This document shows, in pieces, positions 1 through 11,452 of a stretch of DNA of 64,000 nt. Source of the DNA: Clonostachys chloroleuca. Its lineage: Eukaryota > Ascomycota > Sordariomycetes > Hypocreales > Bionectriaceae. The first letter of the stretch is position 1. Every line of letters begins with the position of its first letter. The notes beneath the pieces were generated by a model. That model ran no database searches. It had not been told where the DNA came from and saw only the letters and a list, made by a program, of their open reading frames with translations. The position numbers and the translations under genes were made by a program. The stretch lies in assembly GCA_037952775.1 (NCBI GenBank), contig JBANAY010000003.1, forward strand, positions 32,984,001-33,048,000, read 5' to 3'.

Positions 1-2115
1 TTCAGATGAATCGCAATTAGCCGCAGTATCATTGCTATATGTGAATATTTCGCGCGTATATCGGGCCAATTCAGATCCAAGACACACTGTGCTCTCTTGC
101 TACGGTGCTCTCCCGCGGTTGCCACGCCAGATCAACACCCAGCAGTTTGCCTCCTCCATTGGGGTTGATCCATCGTCTGCTGTTGAAGAACGATCTAGCA
201 CAAGCAGTGAGACAACTAACCCAAGACCCGAATTATGCGACTGCCTACTTGATTCGTACAAGGTTGCCCCTCGTGTAATGCCAAAGTCCATGCTGAGGCA
301 TGGAAGTGAGATTTTTGCGGTTCGTAGATCAAGGCAAATCCCATCAAGTTTTCCCACTTGAACTCGGCATTTCATCAATCGTGTTCCAGGTGTTCATCTT
401 CGATACGCTAGCTCGCAAGGCCACCTCGCAGATCACTTCAAACTTGGTCTCATCGATATCCCATCGCCGATGGGGTACTCACTCGCCCGATCGGCCTGTG
501 TCAGGCCACACACCCATTGATGTCATTGCTATCCGTTTCCGTAGCCGAGCCTCCAAACACGAACAAGGCAGATCGCCAACCTGCCCAGAATTACCAAGCT
601 AGGCAGGTAAGGTATTACTAGCATCGCCTACATAGGAGTAGGCCAGTAGCTAGCTGGCCACGGAACACCTGACCTCAAGAATTGAGTATCAGGATGATGA
701 CATCCCCTCATGCTCCCCAGGCTCGGGATCCTCGCCCTGGTGTCCACCAATGCAACAACGCCGTCAGCGCCGATTGATGCGCATTTGCGTGACATCCAGG
801 TGAGCTAGCCCCCGAGCGATCCAATGTTTACGTTTGACTATCCGATCCTGGACTGTAAGCGCCCGACCGGCCGAGCTGGACTGCCTGAGATGGAAACCCC
901 CTCGCCTGACCGAGCCTTCCAATCAACGGCCAAAGATGACACAACACCAAGGTGAAAAGGCGTTCAGCTTCCTTACCATACATCGCAAACCCCTGGAGGC
1001 CCTCAATCGCCCCGTATCTGAAGGAGGCACAGCCCAGTCCACCCCACCAACTGTCGACAGGTCTCGACCTCTCACAGCTCTTCATCTGACGCAGTCGTGA
1101 CTTGACCCTCCACTCGCAGTGCGGTGCCATATGCAGAGTTCCGGTTGCTATGAAGCTAAACAGGGTGATTGCTTGTCCTGGGCGGTTTCACAGTTCTTGT
1201 GCGGGGTTTTCCTGTGTTTGCTTGCTGAAAAACCGGCAAACTACCAACAGACCCAAAACGTGGGGCGATTTTCCGGTGGTTTCTACCCAAAGTAAACAGC
1301 TCGCGACAGAGTAAACAAATGCGTCGCGCTCTCAGTGCGGGGCAGCAGCTGCAAGTCGCGAGGTCACGTGCGCTGCACCATGTCGGACCCGACACACAAC
1401 CCGGACAAACCGCTGCCTAATCAGCCTAAGTATAGACTCCCCCTGCATCATCACATCACATCGCCAAGTGAAGGTGTTTCGCATTTGCCACTGTCCGGTC
1501 CGCTTGGGGAACATTGCCACTCCGATCGCCGTCCCAGCTCGAACGTCCAGATATGTGATCCACGGCATGGTTCAGCTATTGTTGCTCTCGCCATCCCGAG
1601 AAGCTAGAGCCAGGTCCCCGCTCAAGATACAAGCACCACAGAATATCTGAGCGATTGGAAATCCCTCCGTTGTTAAAAGGTCGAGGCCCTGGCGTGCGGA
1701 CTATTTCACCTATTTTTACTCTCATCACCACCCAGCAAAAGCCGTCTCCCAGCTAAGTGGGTGTCTGTTGCCATTTCAACGTTCCAATACAAGCCACAAT
1801 ACCTGCTCAGAAACCACTTTTAAACTCTGATTAACGGTAAGATTTAGTATGTTTAGGCAGTATTAGTTATAGTTACACAACAAGAAGCACCATTATATGA
1901 TTGTTAGTGCATTCTATGCCACAGTTATTCGCTGTGTAAGTGGCCGTTGAGGTTCCTCTTTTTCCAACAGCCCGCTTGACGACACTGCGATTCTTTAGGC
2001 AGGCGGTGTATTATTTAAGTGGGGCATCCGCCCCAAATTAATTTTTGGACGGCAAAAAGTTATAGAGCACCATCAAAGTTATCATCAAAGCATTTCTTCA
2101 ACTCCAATTGAAGTT
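1..2115. other. Gene-free left arm and POL5 upstream region
   Basis: No reading frame here has protein-like composition, splice signals or a family I recognise; the open frames are short and overlap on both strands. The last 150 bases look like a promoter and leader: a TATA-like TATTTAA lies at 2012-2018, about 100 bases before the POL5 ATG, followed by A-rich leader sequence. A small inverted repeat of GGGGC and GCCCC arms sits at 2021-2034. I see nothing else that can be supported. Confidence 0.6.
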
Positions 2116-5100
2116 ATGGCGGGTAAAAGAAACAGAAGTGGCCCTGATGCCACCGTTCCGCCCTCCAAGAAACCAAAGAACTCGAAGAAAAATGATACAA
2201 GCGCCGCACTTGAAAGGAGACCATTCGTGGAATCTCCCACTGGCCCCGAGCGGGCTAGAGAATCAAACCTTTATGAAGCTCTAGCAAGTGAGCTTCCTGA
2301 GGAACGGAACCCAGCAGCAGTATGCATCGTCGCGAACCTAATTGGCATCGAGCCCGTCCCTGAGGTGATACTTGAACGTCACCTTAGGGATCGCTTATTC
2401 CGGGGCCTTGCCAGCGGCCGCAAGGCAGCTCGTGTTGGTTTCGGCGAGGTGATCACCGAGATTCTCACTGAGATGTGGGAGAAGGACCTCGGCGACAAAT
2501 ACTATAGCGGTCTCACATTTGAGAGGCTGCTAGATTTTCTGGTAACCAGCACCGAACCTACAGGGAACATCCCCGGCCAAGAAGAACGTGATCATCACAT
2601 TGGGCGGTTATTCGGTCTTCATACCTTTGTCAGATCCAAGTTTGCTCTTCAGGACAAATCCAAGTGGCTCGCAGTACTCCGTTTGTTACTCGACCTTGCC
2701 TACAAAAAGGCTTCGCTCAGATCAGCATGTGCCTCCACGGTGCTCGAGGCAATCGAGCAGATTCAAAAGGACTGGGTTGTGTCTACACTCGAGAAGGTCT
2801 CTTCGTCAGGTCTCGCCAGGACCCCTGAAGGAGTGGCTTTCTGGTTAGCAGCTCTCGACCGCTTTCCTGAACTTTCCATAGGCCCTTGGCAACATCCGTT
2901 GTCAAGAAAGTCTCTGAACGACCTCGGGACTGTCTTAAAGGAGAGCGGCAATGCGGGAGACGACGAGCGGGGCCAAGGTTCAAACATGAAGCAGGGCAAC
3001 CGGATGGCAGAGGCGCACTTCGTGTGGGATAAGATCATGGCACATTATATCCAGGATCATAAGAAACCTGGGCATAACCCCAAGGATTTTGAGATCTTTT
3101 GGAAGGGGGTCGTCAATGGTGAGTTACAAGATTTCTGCATCTTAAACAAGGTACAAGTCGCTAACACTAAGAATTAGACCATTTATTCTCAAATAATGCC
3201 ACTGACGGACAGAAATATAAGGGCTTCCTGGTGTTCCAAAAGTATTTGACCAGTCTGGTGGATTATCCTTCCTACTTAGAATCACTTTTCACCAAAAACC
3301 TTATGACATGTCTCCTCAATCAAGCTGCCAACAAGGATAGATACCTTCACCGCGCGGCAATCAAGACTTTGAAGGTCTTGGAGAATACAGTCTCGGAACA
3401 CCCCAGCACCTTGGTGCCCATTCTGAAGAATCTCATCAGTGAAAATGGTGTTTACAATTTCGACCAACGGACCAACACTAAAACTGTGGCCAAATTGCTT
3501 CAGAGCGTCAACGAAAAAAATGGTACGGCATGCCTCGAGATTATCAAAATTCCAATTGCCAAGTTAGGCCAAGAGGAGAGTCAAAAAGCTCGGGTTTTCT
3601 TGGACACCTACCTGGACTACCTATCAAAAATCTTGGTTGCAACGGGGACTTCCACATCCGAAAATACTTCTTCAGAGACAAAGCTCGCATCCGGCGCTGC
3701 TCTTCAAGAGTTGTCCGCTCTCGCATATTCTCAACCAAAACACATCCCCAAGAGTCTGTTAACCGACAAAGTCAAGGAGCTGTGCAGATCTCGGTTAGAG
3801 TCATCCTTGGCCAAACTTATTCGCCAGGGAAATAACCACACTATTCTCTGCAATGCCGTCTTATCCATGGATACTGATCTCGTTACCATGGAAGACGAAA
3901 TTGCGACAGCCATGAAAGAGGCCCGATCTCGTCTCCAAAAACTTCTTAAGCGGACTTCCAAATCCAGTGTTGAGAAATCGCTGACACACGGCTTGGCACT
4001 GCTTCATGCAGTCTCTTTGTTCCAACTGTATAACGAAGACCCGGATGCCATGGAAGTACTGCAGGACCTCGCACAGTTCTCTGACCGATTAAAGAAGGGC
4101 AAACTTGAGAACGACGAGGGTAGCTCAGAGCTTCTCATTGAGATTCTCCTGTCGATGGTGGCTCGCCCCTCCTCGCTCATGCGGGAAGTCTCCCAGCAGG
4201 TGTTTGACACCTTCACTAGTCAAGTATCGGCGGAGGGATTGGAGCTTCTTACTAGCCCACTAGCATCCGATGAGAGCGCCAAGGGCCAGCAGGAACTCTT
4301 CAATATTGAGGATGATCAGATGAACGTTGACGAGGAAGGTGAAAGTTCTGAAGATAACGATGAAGACGATGAGGAAGACGATGAGGAAGAGGGAGAGGAA
4401 GAGGAAGAGGACGACAATGAGGACGACGATGAGGACGACGATGAAGATGAAGACGACGATGAAGAGGATGACCAAGAGGGCAAAAAGGATGATCCAGTGG
4501 ATCTTGATGAGCTGATTGGCAATATTCTCAACAGTCATCGCTTGGATAAGGATGCAGAGGCTGAATCGTCTGAAGACGATAACGACATGTCTGATTCGGA
4601 AATGCTCGCCCTCGACGAAAAGCTGGCCGAGGTGATCCGGCCACATGTCAAGCGTGCCAAAGACTCAAAGAAACAAAAGAAGGATGCGAAGCAATCGGTC
4701 GTCAACTTCAAGCACCGCATCTTGGATTTGCTCAAAATCTACATCAAAAACGAAGTCCTGAACCCACTCTCATTCTCCCTGCTGGTACCCCTCCTCAACC
4801 TCGTACGCACGACGAGCACAAAGCCTCTGGCCAGCCGGGCCCACGAAATCATCCTCGACTACCGCAAAGGCCTCAAAAAGGCTCTGGGTAACAAGCAGGA
4901 GTTTGACGGTCTGTCTACGGACGACCTGCTCGGCGTCCTGATCCAGGTCCATGAAGAAGCCGGCAATGACAATTCGAATTCGCATGCTTATGCGAAGGCC
5001 GCCAGTGCTGCCAGTCTCATCGTCACATCAGCAATGCTGTCCATCGACAGAGACTCGTGGGAGCAGGCCGGGGCAGTCTATTTAAAAACCGAGGCAAAGC

Positions 5101-5177
5101 GTTTTCATGGAAAGATTACGCTGCAGCGTTCCTTCTTCGACGAGTGGAGCAATTGGTCCCGGACCCTATACTCATAG
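2116..5177 (+). CDS. POL5: DNA polymerase phi / Pol5 (MYBBP1A-like) nucleolar protein
   Basis: Two exons, 2116..3118 and 3178..5177, join to 1000 aa. The 59-nt intron (GTGAGT donor, CTAAC branch site near 3160, TTAG acceptor) restores the conserved run D-H-L-F-S followed by K-Y-K-G-F-L-V-F-Q-K, the family signature in which the protein is cut into helical repeats. Despite its polymerase name, the family is known as a nucleolar factor for rRNA synthesis and ribosome assembly. The N-terminus is basic (KKPKNSKK, a likely nuclear signal). The middle is HEAT-like helical. Residues about 712-790 are an almost unbroken Asp/Glu tract encoded by GAN triplets. A helical C-terminal part follows. Length fits the family, about 1000 aa. 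The start is the first in-frame ATG, 97 bases after the TATA-like site. I am confident of the family and the splice. Confidence 0.93.
4310..4490 (+). repeat. GAN-triplet acidic tract inside POL5
   Basis: About 180 bases are almost entirely GAG, GAA, GAT and GAC codons, coding an Asp/Glu-rich stretch of Pol5. The antisense strand is open as a Ser/Val/Ile-rich frame only because the repeat is. The tract is imperfect, so it is a low-complexity region rather than a simple microsatellite. Confidence 0.8.
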
Positions 5178-5444
5178 TCACAATCATGCATGGCAATACT
5201 GTAGATAATGTTCAGGGAAACCAGGTTCTTGTTTTATTATTTTGCCTGGCGTAGCAATAGCTCGTCCAATCATAGACCTAGAGGGAGGAAAAGAAGAATC
5301 TTACATGAAGGAGTAAAATCTAATACTGTACTCAATAGTAGCCGGCTAAAGCTACGTTGGGGATCAGGGAAAATTAAAGGATACGTCTTTCACAGAAGTC
5401 TTTTCAATTAATTCTACGACTCCAGTCGACAAGAAATTTCAAGT

Positions 5445-6485
5445 TTATTCCTCCATCTTGTCACCCTTCTTCTCATCCTCGTCATCATCATCGCTATCGT
5501 CAGATTCATCCTCGGCCTTTGCTAATCTCTCGGCCTCCTCCCTCAACTCCTTGGGTACCTCCACATGTCGTCCCTTGGTAGGACCATCAATCCCGCTAAT
5601 CCATGTCATCTCCAGCTCGAATTCCTTGTCTTTGTTGTCCTTGTGTGCGTGGTGGATGATTCGTGCTGCCTCCTTGACAGCCTGCTCCAGCGAAAGCGTA
5701 CCAGCAGCCAGGTCGAGCTTCTCCAGCTCGGCCTTTGCAGCTTGCCGACCCTTGCCGGTGGCGGCACCGTAGTAGCCCCAGTACTGCCCGCTGGGCTCAA
5801 TCATGTAGAGGAAGGGACCGCCGTGCTTTCCGGGAACTTTTCCACCGGCACCGCATGAGGGGCCTGAGCCTACCTCTCCATCCACGGGTGTCTCCTCCGA
5901 TGTGTCGTAGCCTCCTACGATGGCGGTAATACCAAAGGGACGGACGGAGCCGTACATGGTGTATGCTTGCAGGTAGCCACCCATGCGGGAGACGAGGTCG
6001 GCTGTTGGTGAGGGGGTCTTGAAGTTGTCGCGCCAGGATGAAGCCTCGTCACGGGCCCGGTCGACGAAGTGACGGCCATCGGGGACCATGCCGGAGTATG
6101 CCTGTCAGTTGGAACAGTGTAAGCTTTCCTAATTGTAAAATTCACATGTTCCAGGGGCGGGGGTAGCTTCATACCACTCCGATGTGTGAGTCGACAGTTG
6201 CGATCCGCTTGTTCGCTCCGGGCTTCAACAGCTTTGACGTTATCACCTTCTCAACCGCAAGGACGACACCGTCCTTGGCCCGGATACCAATAGAGGTTCC
6301 GCCGTTCTCTACTGCCTTGACGGCATATTCGACTTGGAAATTACGGCCATCTGGTGAGAAGATGGAGTTGAGAAGATCGTAACCTGTACCTATGGACGTC
6401 TGTGCGGGAGAGGGATGAGGTCAGAACCCAGCTTCAGATATCGATTACAGATGCACCTTCGATATGGTGAGGGAAAACTCACCAT
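5445..6485 (-). CDS. PRE10: 20S proteasome subunit alpha type 7 (Pre10, human PSMA3 class)
   Basis: Three exons on the minus strand: 6485..6483 (only ATG), 6399..6175 and 6101..5445, giving 294 aa. Splicing yields M-T-S-I-G-T-G-Y-D, the N-terminus of yeast Pre10, followed by the alpha-subunit signature [13 protein letters not shown]. The middle carries V-R-P-F-G and the subclass motif G-A-A-T-G-K-G-R-Q. The C-terminus is a long Asp/Glu-rich tail (about residues 265-294), typical of this alpha subunit. It is a structural, non-catalytic subunit of the outer alpha ring that forms the gate of the 20S core. Introns are 82 nt (6400-6482) and 73 nt (6102-6174). The single-codon first exon is unusual; without it no ATG begins the conserved N-terminus. 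GGTGGC hexamers lie upstream. It is convergent with POL5, about 270 bases away. Confidence 0.95.
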
Positions 6486-8108
6486 CTTGCCTCTGTGATG
6501 TGAAAAATTGGTGGGTTTTCGAGGCTGATGTTTGCGGGACTAGGGAGGGTTGTTGGAGGAGGGAGAGAGCTCTTGTTCGATCCGGGCGTTGCTTGGATCG
6601 CTAACCTAGATGGAGCTTCACCAGGCAGCCTGAGCTGCGTGTTGCGTCGTTGAGAGCCACCCAGGGCTGGAAGCGGAGCTGCCTGAGGCGGAAAGTGACA
6701 AGCCACATGTGGCTGGTGGCTCCTCCCCTGTCTGCCGTGCCGTCGGGTGGCTGATAGGTTTAGGTTAGTCTGTTACCCCGCGATGGCTCGTGGCAAGCTT
6801 CCATTCTTTTCAATTTCAGTAGCTTAACCTAGAGTGTCCTTTTCATGTAGCACAACATCATCAGTACCGCCCTGCTGGTCGTTGCCAGGGAGCGCCGGGA
6901 GATTTTCTACATACAAGTACGCGCTGGTCTGGGATGCTGCTGTAGCTTCATCTTCATCCGTCCGGCGGAACACTCGGGTGCTAAGTGTATGACACCTTGA
7001 ACCTGACTGTTACTCCAAAGTGAACACTTCCCAGGTATAAAGTGGAACACATTACAGCAAATCTTTTAGTCTACGAGGAATGCTAAAAAGCAATAAGTAC
7101 ATAAATCTCACAGATGATGTTTATATTTGATCTAAATTAATTAATCGTGACTACGCCACAACCAATGGTGAGATAGAAACCCGATCTCTCCTCGAGGCCG
7201 GGCGTGACTCTTGGCAGGTCACGTTGAACAGCTGCGTCATGGGATTGGGGTCTTGTATTTTACCCCTCCATCCCTCCCATCAAATTCATGGCATGACCCC
7301 TTTTGCCCCTTGCAATCTCCATCCAGGCTGCCACTCACTACCCCTCCTACCTATTTATAATCCACAACCACCAACTTCTCGGGACTCATTCTCACGTCTT
7401 CACACAAAGAAAACCGTCCAACACATCCGTGAAAAACTGAGCTATATCGCTATTGAACCACCTTCGCATCCTCTCGCCTCCCTCTCTCCATTTCGCGCCT
7501 TTCCAGTGAAGACCAACCCGGCCTAATAGTGTGTTCCAGCCCCAGTCTTGGGACCCAACGCAACCCAACAAGTCTGCCCACCCCCGTGAAATTCACGCTT
7601 GACGTGGTTCATTACCAGACCGCCAGGCGGCCGTGTTTCCTCTTGCTCCTTTTATTTACTTATTTATTCTTTGGTTCCTTCTCTCTTCTCATCTTACTTC
7701 AACGGTATCCTGCTTGATACGATTTGGTTTCTTTTGCTGTGTCCTTTCTTCTGCTTGACAGTTCTTAGTGTAGTCGAAGAAATAGAACCACCCATTGCCA
7801 CTCTTGCAATCGAGGCAAAGGAACCGTTTCCGCATGCGCATTATTTGCTTGCCGTTTGTCTCGTCCATCCGAAACCTTACAGGAAAACGTCTTTTTTGCA
7901 AAGAATAAAGACTTCTCTGTTCTTTGTTTCCTCTACACCCCCCGAGGAAATATACTAGAAACCTCCACTCCTCCCTCCTCTCCTCATAGCTTTTTCACAG
8001 CAGAAACTTGCAATATCCGAGCTTCACTTCGAGGTACCCGCAGTATATCTATATTCGAGGAGCCAACACTGACAGCTTCACTACTCTAGACCGCCTGTAA
8101 TCAATACC
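6486..8108. other. Divergent intergenic region with long leader of the 8109 gene
   Basis: This 1.6-kb gap separates PRE10 (minus) from the unknown plus-strand gene at 8109. A TATA-like TATTTATAA at 7352-7360 is followed by a CT-rich stretch, suggesting transcription starts near 7390 and a leader of about 700 bases. Several short upstream ORFs lie in that leader. No coding gene is supported in it. Confidence 0.5.
6656..6751. promoter_or_regulatory. Cluster of GGTGGC hexamers upstream of PRE10
   Basis: GGTGGC occurs at 6715-6720 and 6746-6751 on the plus strand and at 6656-6661 on the minus strand, 170-270 bases upstream of the PRE10 ATG. In budding yeast the proteasome-gene element bound by Rpn4 is GGTGGCAAA; only its six-base core is matched here. 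Function is inferred and weak. Confidence 0.25.
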
Positions 8109-8921
8109 ATGGCCTACCAGTCAAATATGCAGGCTCAGGATGAGCTTGCAGCTCTCCTCTCCCGAACCATCTTCTTCAACCCGGAGATTCAAGCACAAGT
8201 ACCAGCACCGGAGCCGGAACAGGCCGTCGTCTATTCTGCTTCGCAGCACTACAACCACTCCAGTCACATCACAAGACCCGTAGAGTCTTCAAACCGAGAG
8301 GACATCCCGAGGTCGGCCTCTGTGCCACCGCACGGCGACAACGCAGCCTCTGAGCACATTCTCCGCATCCACGGCATCGACCCTCAGACCCTGACACCTT
8401 CCCAGCTTCAGCTCTTCAAGGTGGCTGATGCTCCTCAGCAGAGAAGATTGCTCGAGCTCTGGAGTATCTGCCCCCCAAAGAACGGCGGGGACATCCCATC
8501 TTTGGCCTGGAGCAGCACAACTCTGGAGCACGAGGAGCAGCTTGCTCGAGTCCGCTACGAGTCTCAGCAGCAAGAGGAGGCCGCCCGGAATGCCCCTGTC
8601 CAGGCCCAGAACGGGCAGTGGCACCAGCAGGAGAGCACTGATTCAGAGCCATACATGCTCTCTGGATACGAGGAACTCATGCGACGCGAGAGGGAGAGAG
8701 AGCAAGAGCGACAGTCCTACACCACCAACCCCCCACGAAATGCTTACGGCTGCTTTGCCACGGCCCAAGCTATGGGTGGGCCGACTTACTCCCAGGCAAT
8801 GGACCCTGTCTACCAGGGCCCCGACTACATCCGAGAGCAGCAGCAAATGGAAATGGCCACGCAATATGGGGCGTTCCAGCAGTTTGGAGTCGTTGGCCAG
8901 GGTGATGGTATGGATTTCTAA
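8109..8921 (+). CDS. Unknown fungal protein, Gln-rich, 270 aa
   Basis: A single-exon frame of 270 aa with a good start context (ACCATGGCC). I do not recognise a family. The N-terminus has a short helix-like segment (D-E-L-A-A-L-L-S-R-T-I-F-F-N-P). Residues about 75-125 form the most ordered-looking part, with H-I-L-R-I-H-G-I-D-P and L-L-E-L-W-S-I-C-P-P. The second half is rich in Gln, Glu and Arg with an R-E-R-E-R-E-Q-E-R charged helix and a Gln/Met/Tyr-rich tail, so it is probably largely disordered. No signal peptide, membrane segment or Cys/His cluster is visible. Codon use resembles the neighbours. A long CT-rich leader with a TATA-like box suggests real, regulated transcription. It is convergent with RNA1. 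Coding status is likely; function is unknown. Confidence 0.7.
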   Translation: MAYQSNMQAQDELAALLSRTIFFNPEIQAQVPAPEPEQAVVYSASQHYNHSSHITRPVESSNREDIPRSASVPPHGDNAASEHILRIHGIDPQTLTPSQLQLFKVADAPQQRRLLELWSICPPKNGGDIPSLAWSSTTLEHEEQLARVRYESQQQEEAARNAPVQAQNGQWHQQESTDSEPYMLSGYEELMRREREREQERQSYTTNPPRNAYGCFATAQAMGGPTYSQAMDPVYQGPDYIREQQQMEMATQYGAFQQFGVVGQGDGMDF

Positions 8922-9614
8922 AGAAAGGGGATGCGGCATAATTGTTATTCATCCATCATTTTGTTTTTTTCATGTGTTACGCGAAACTTTATATAGATTT
9001 GAAACCCCATAGTCTGGCGAGAGATGACATTCGCTTTTGCAGAGCTGCAAAATCATACATATACATTTGCATTAGTTTGTTGGTCTAGTTGTTTGGAGGC
9101 TGAGGGGCAAGGAGGCAATCACGAGGGTCAAATCTTTTCTATGTCGAGGTCTTGGGTTCTTGGTTCATGCAATCCCCTTGGGTTAATTGGCTTCCATCAT
9201 GTCTCCCTTCCCTTTTTCTGTGAGAGTGCCAGTGGGCTGACGAAACTCAGAAATGCTTTGAAGACGAGCAAGCTACATCTATCTAGTTTAACCAAGGTAC
9301 GACTCCCCTCCAAAGCAAACTTCCTCTTCCCACAGTCATCTCGGTGGGCCACAGATGAATGCTGCTCTTTTATCCTGCTAATACCGCATTTCCCCATTGT
9401 AATGAGATCCCAATAAATGCTCCATAAGTTCTTGGATAAACAATGATGTTATTATACATGTATGCGCTATATGAAGGCTGGGCTGTTATTATGTAGAATG
9501 AGGGATACAATCCAACCACAAGTTTCATCCAATTCAGCACTTGTATTCTAGGGGGTATAAAGTTCCACTGAGAGCTCCCATTCTATGTATCATGTCTTTC
9601 ATCTATCTACGCTT
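8922..9614. other. Convergent 3' region between the 8109 gene and RNA1
   Basis: AT-richer sequence holding the 3' untranslated parts of two convergent genes. I see no coding potential. Confidence 0.5.
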
Positions 9615-10960
9615 CTAAATTGAGGTCTTCTCAAGTTGCTTGGTCAAAGTGTCAACACTTCCATCCGTATGCTTGACAGTAGGTGCTTCCTGTGCCTCGG
9701 CGGCGGCCTTGGTAAGCTTCTCAACTCTCTCCTCGGTTGAGATGTCTTCCTCTTCCTCCTCCTCTTCCTCGTCGCTATCCTCTCCTTCCAGGTCGCTCAA
9801 GCTGTCAACACCCCAGTCATCCTCAATGACGATATCGCCAGCGAACTTCTCCTTTCGCTCATCGAGGAGCTCCTGAAGAGCAACGACAGACTCGTGGTCC
9901 TCCTCGAACTTGTTTCCGGTGATTTCGATGCGCTTCAGCGCAGGGAGGGAGTCTTTCACGGCAGTGGCCAGCTCCTTAAGGCCGGCAGCGGTGATCTCGT
10001 TGAAAGACAAGCGAAGAGTCTCCAACTTCTGATTCTTCCCCTTTGACAAAGCCCCGGCTAGCAACAAGCTACCCTTTCCACGGAGGAGAGCATCACCGAT
10101 AGCGAGCTCCTTGATGGAAGTCCATTCCGGCACGACGTTAGCTAGGGCTGTGGCACCGACAAATGTGAAGGTGTTGTCCTGGAGATCAAGAACCTCCAGC
10201 TCGCTTGCCTTGGCAAGACCTTCCCTGATGAGCTGAGCGATACCCTCTGGCCTGATGCCGTTCTGGATCATCTTGATAGTCTTGATCTTGTTGTGGAGGC
10301 CATAGGTCTTGGCCCAGGCAATCATGCTTCCATTCTCCAGTCGGTTGCGACCGCAAATGACAGTCTCCAGGTTGGGAACCTCCTTGCCCTCCTTCCTCGC
10401 GGCTTCCTTCTTTGCATGGAGTTCTGACAGGGCATCAGCAACAAGGATACCGGCGTGGGGACCAAGTCCATTGTTATTGAGGTAGAGATGCTGGAGAGGG
10501 ACGTGTGACGAGAGGAAGGTGATGAGGGGAGCCACGGTGTTGAGGCCGAAAGCGTTGTCGTTCAGATTAATCGTCACGAGGTTGGGAAGGTTGAGGATTG
10601 AATTCAGTAGCAGGGTGAGAGCTTCGGGGATCTCGCTCAAGAGACGGCCGGTAAAAATATCCGCGAAGTTGGCGTTCTAAAATCAAGCTTTATGTTAGTC
10701 ATTTTCTTTGCGACAGTCGGGATACCAAACAGAACTATGAGTCTTCGCGCTCTCCATCATCATACCTTTAGAGTTTTCTTGGTAGCCAGGACCTCGCCCA
10801 GAAGTTTGCAAGCTCCGACACCGAGTGTGTTACCAAGGAGCCTGACCTCCTCGACGTTCTCCAGAGCCCGAAGAGGGGCGATATGAGGTTCCAGATCAGC
10901 CTCGGTGGTGAGCTTCAGGCCCTTGCCCTCGAGGGAGAAGATCTTGTCTGAAGAAGCCAT
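9615..10960 (-). CDS. RNA1: Ran GTPase-activating protein 1 (RanGAP, Rna1)
   Basis: Two exons on the minus strand, 10960..10766 and 10676..9615, join in phase 0 to 418 aa; the 89-nt intron has a GTATGA donor and a TTTTAG acceptor. The protein is a leucine-rich-repeat arc of the RNA1 class, with L-N-D-N-A-F-G, Y-L-N-N-N-G-L-G, C-G-R-N-R-L-E-N-G-S and L-D-L-Q-D-N-T-F, all close to fission yeast Rna1. The conserved F-T-G-R arginine falls at residue 76. A strongly acidic stretch near residues 345-365, typical of RanGAP, precedes a helical tail. It activates GTP hydrolysis by Ran in the cytoplasm, giving nuclear transport its direction. Length compares with 386 aa in S. pombe and 407 in S. cerevisiae. 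It is divergent from CYT1 with 492 bases between ATGs. Confidence 0.95.
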
Positions 10961-11452
10961 GATGCAAACAAATACTAGGGAGCCAGTGAAAAGATAGAAT
11001 GCCGGATCTTTCGTCACTTGGAGTATATAAATCAAGCAAACAAAGAAGCAACAACAACAAACCAGGCCTTGCTAGTCTCTAGGCAGCGGAAATTGTGGTC
11101 ATAGTGGGGGCGGGGCACGAACTCCCAGGATGGCTCTCTGTGGACAAGAAAGGAATGGTCGAGAACCCGGAAATTTAGAGGCGGTGTAGGGTAGCATGGT
11201 AGCAATAATGCGAGACCAGACGAGAAAAGAGTGGGGTGGGTACTGAGATACTTGTTGATGAACATCACTTCCAGCTCCCCGAAAATGCACGTGACCGAGC
11301 CAATCAGCGTCGGCCCATTTCGGAACGCTGGATTTTCTCCAATGCCTTACGATTTCGATTGAGCCTTTTCGCCCTCCGAACCCGATATCCATTCCCCCAT
11401 CACCGACCTACTCACACCGGCTTCTGTACGCCTAGACGTCAGCTTGCCAGTC

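Noticed and set aside
828..1130. Overlapping 88-100 codon frames on both strands of the left arm
   Set aside because: Mutually overlapping, no recognisable motif and no splice signals.
4260..4646. 128-codon antisense frame rich in Val, Ile, Phe and Ser
   Set aside because: It is the mirror of the GAN acidic tract of POL5.
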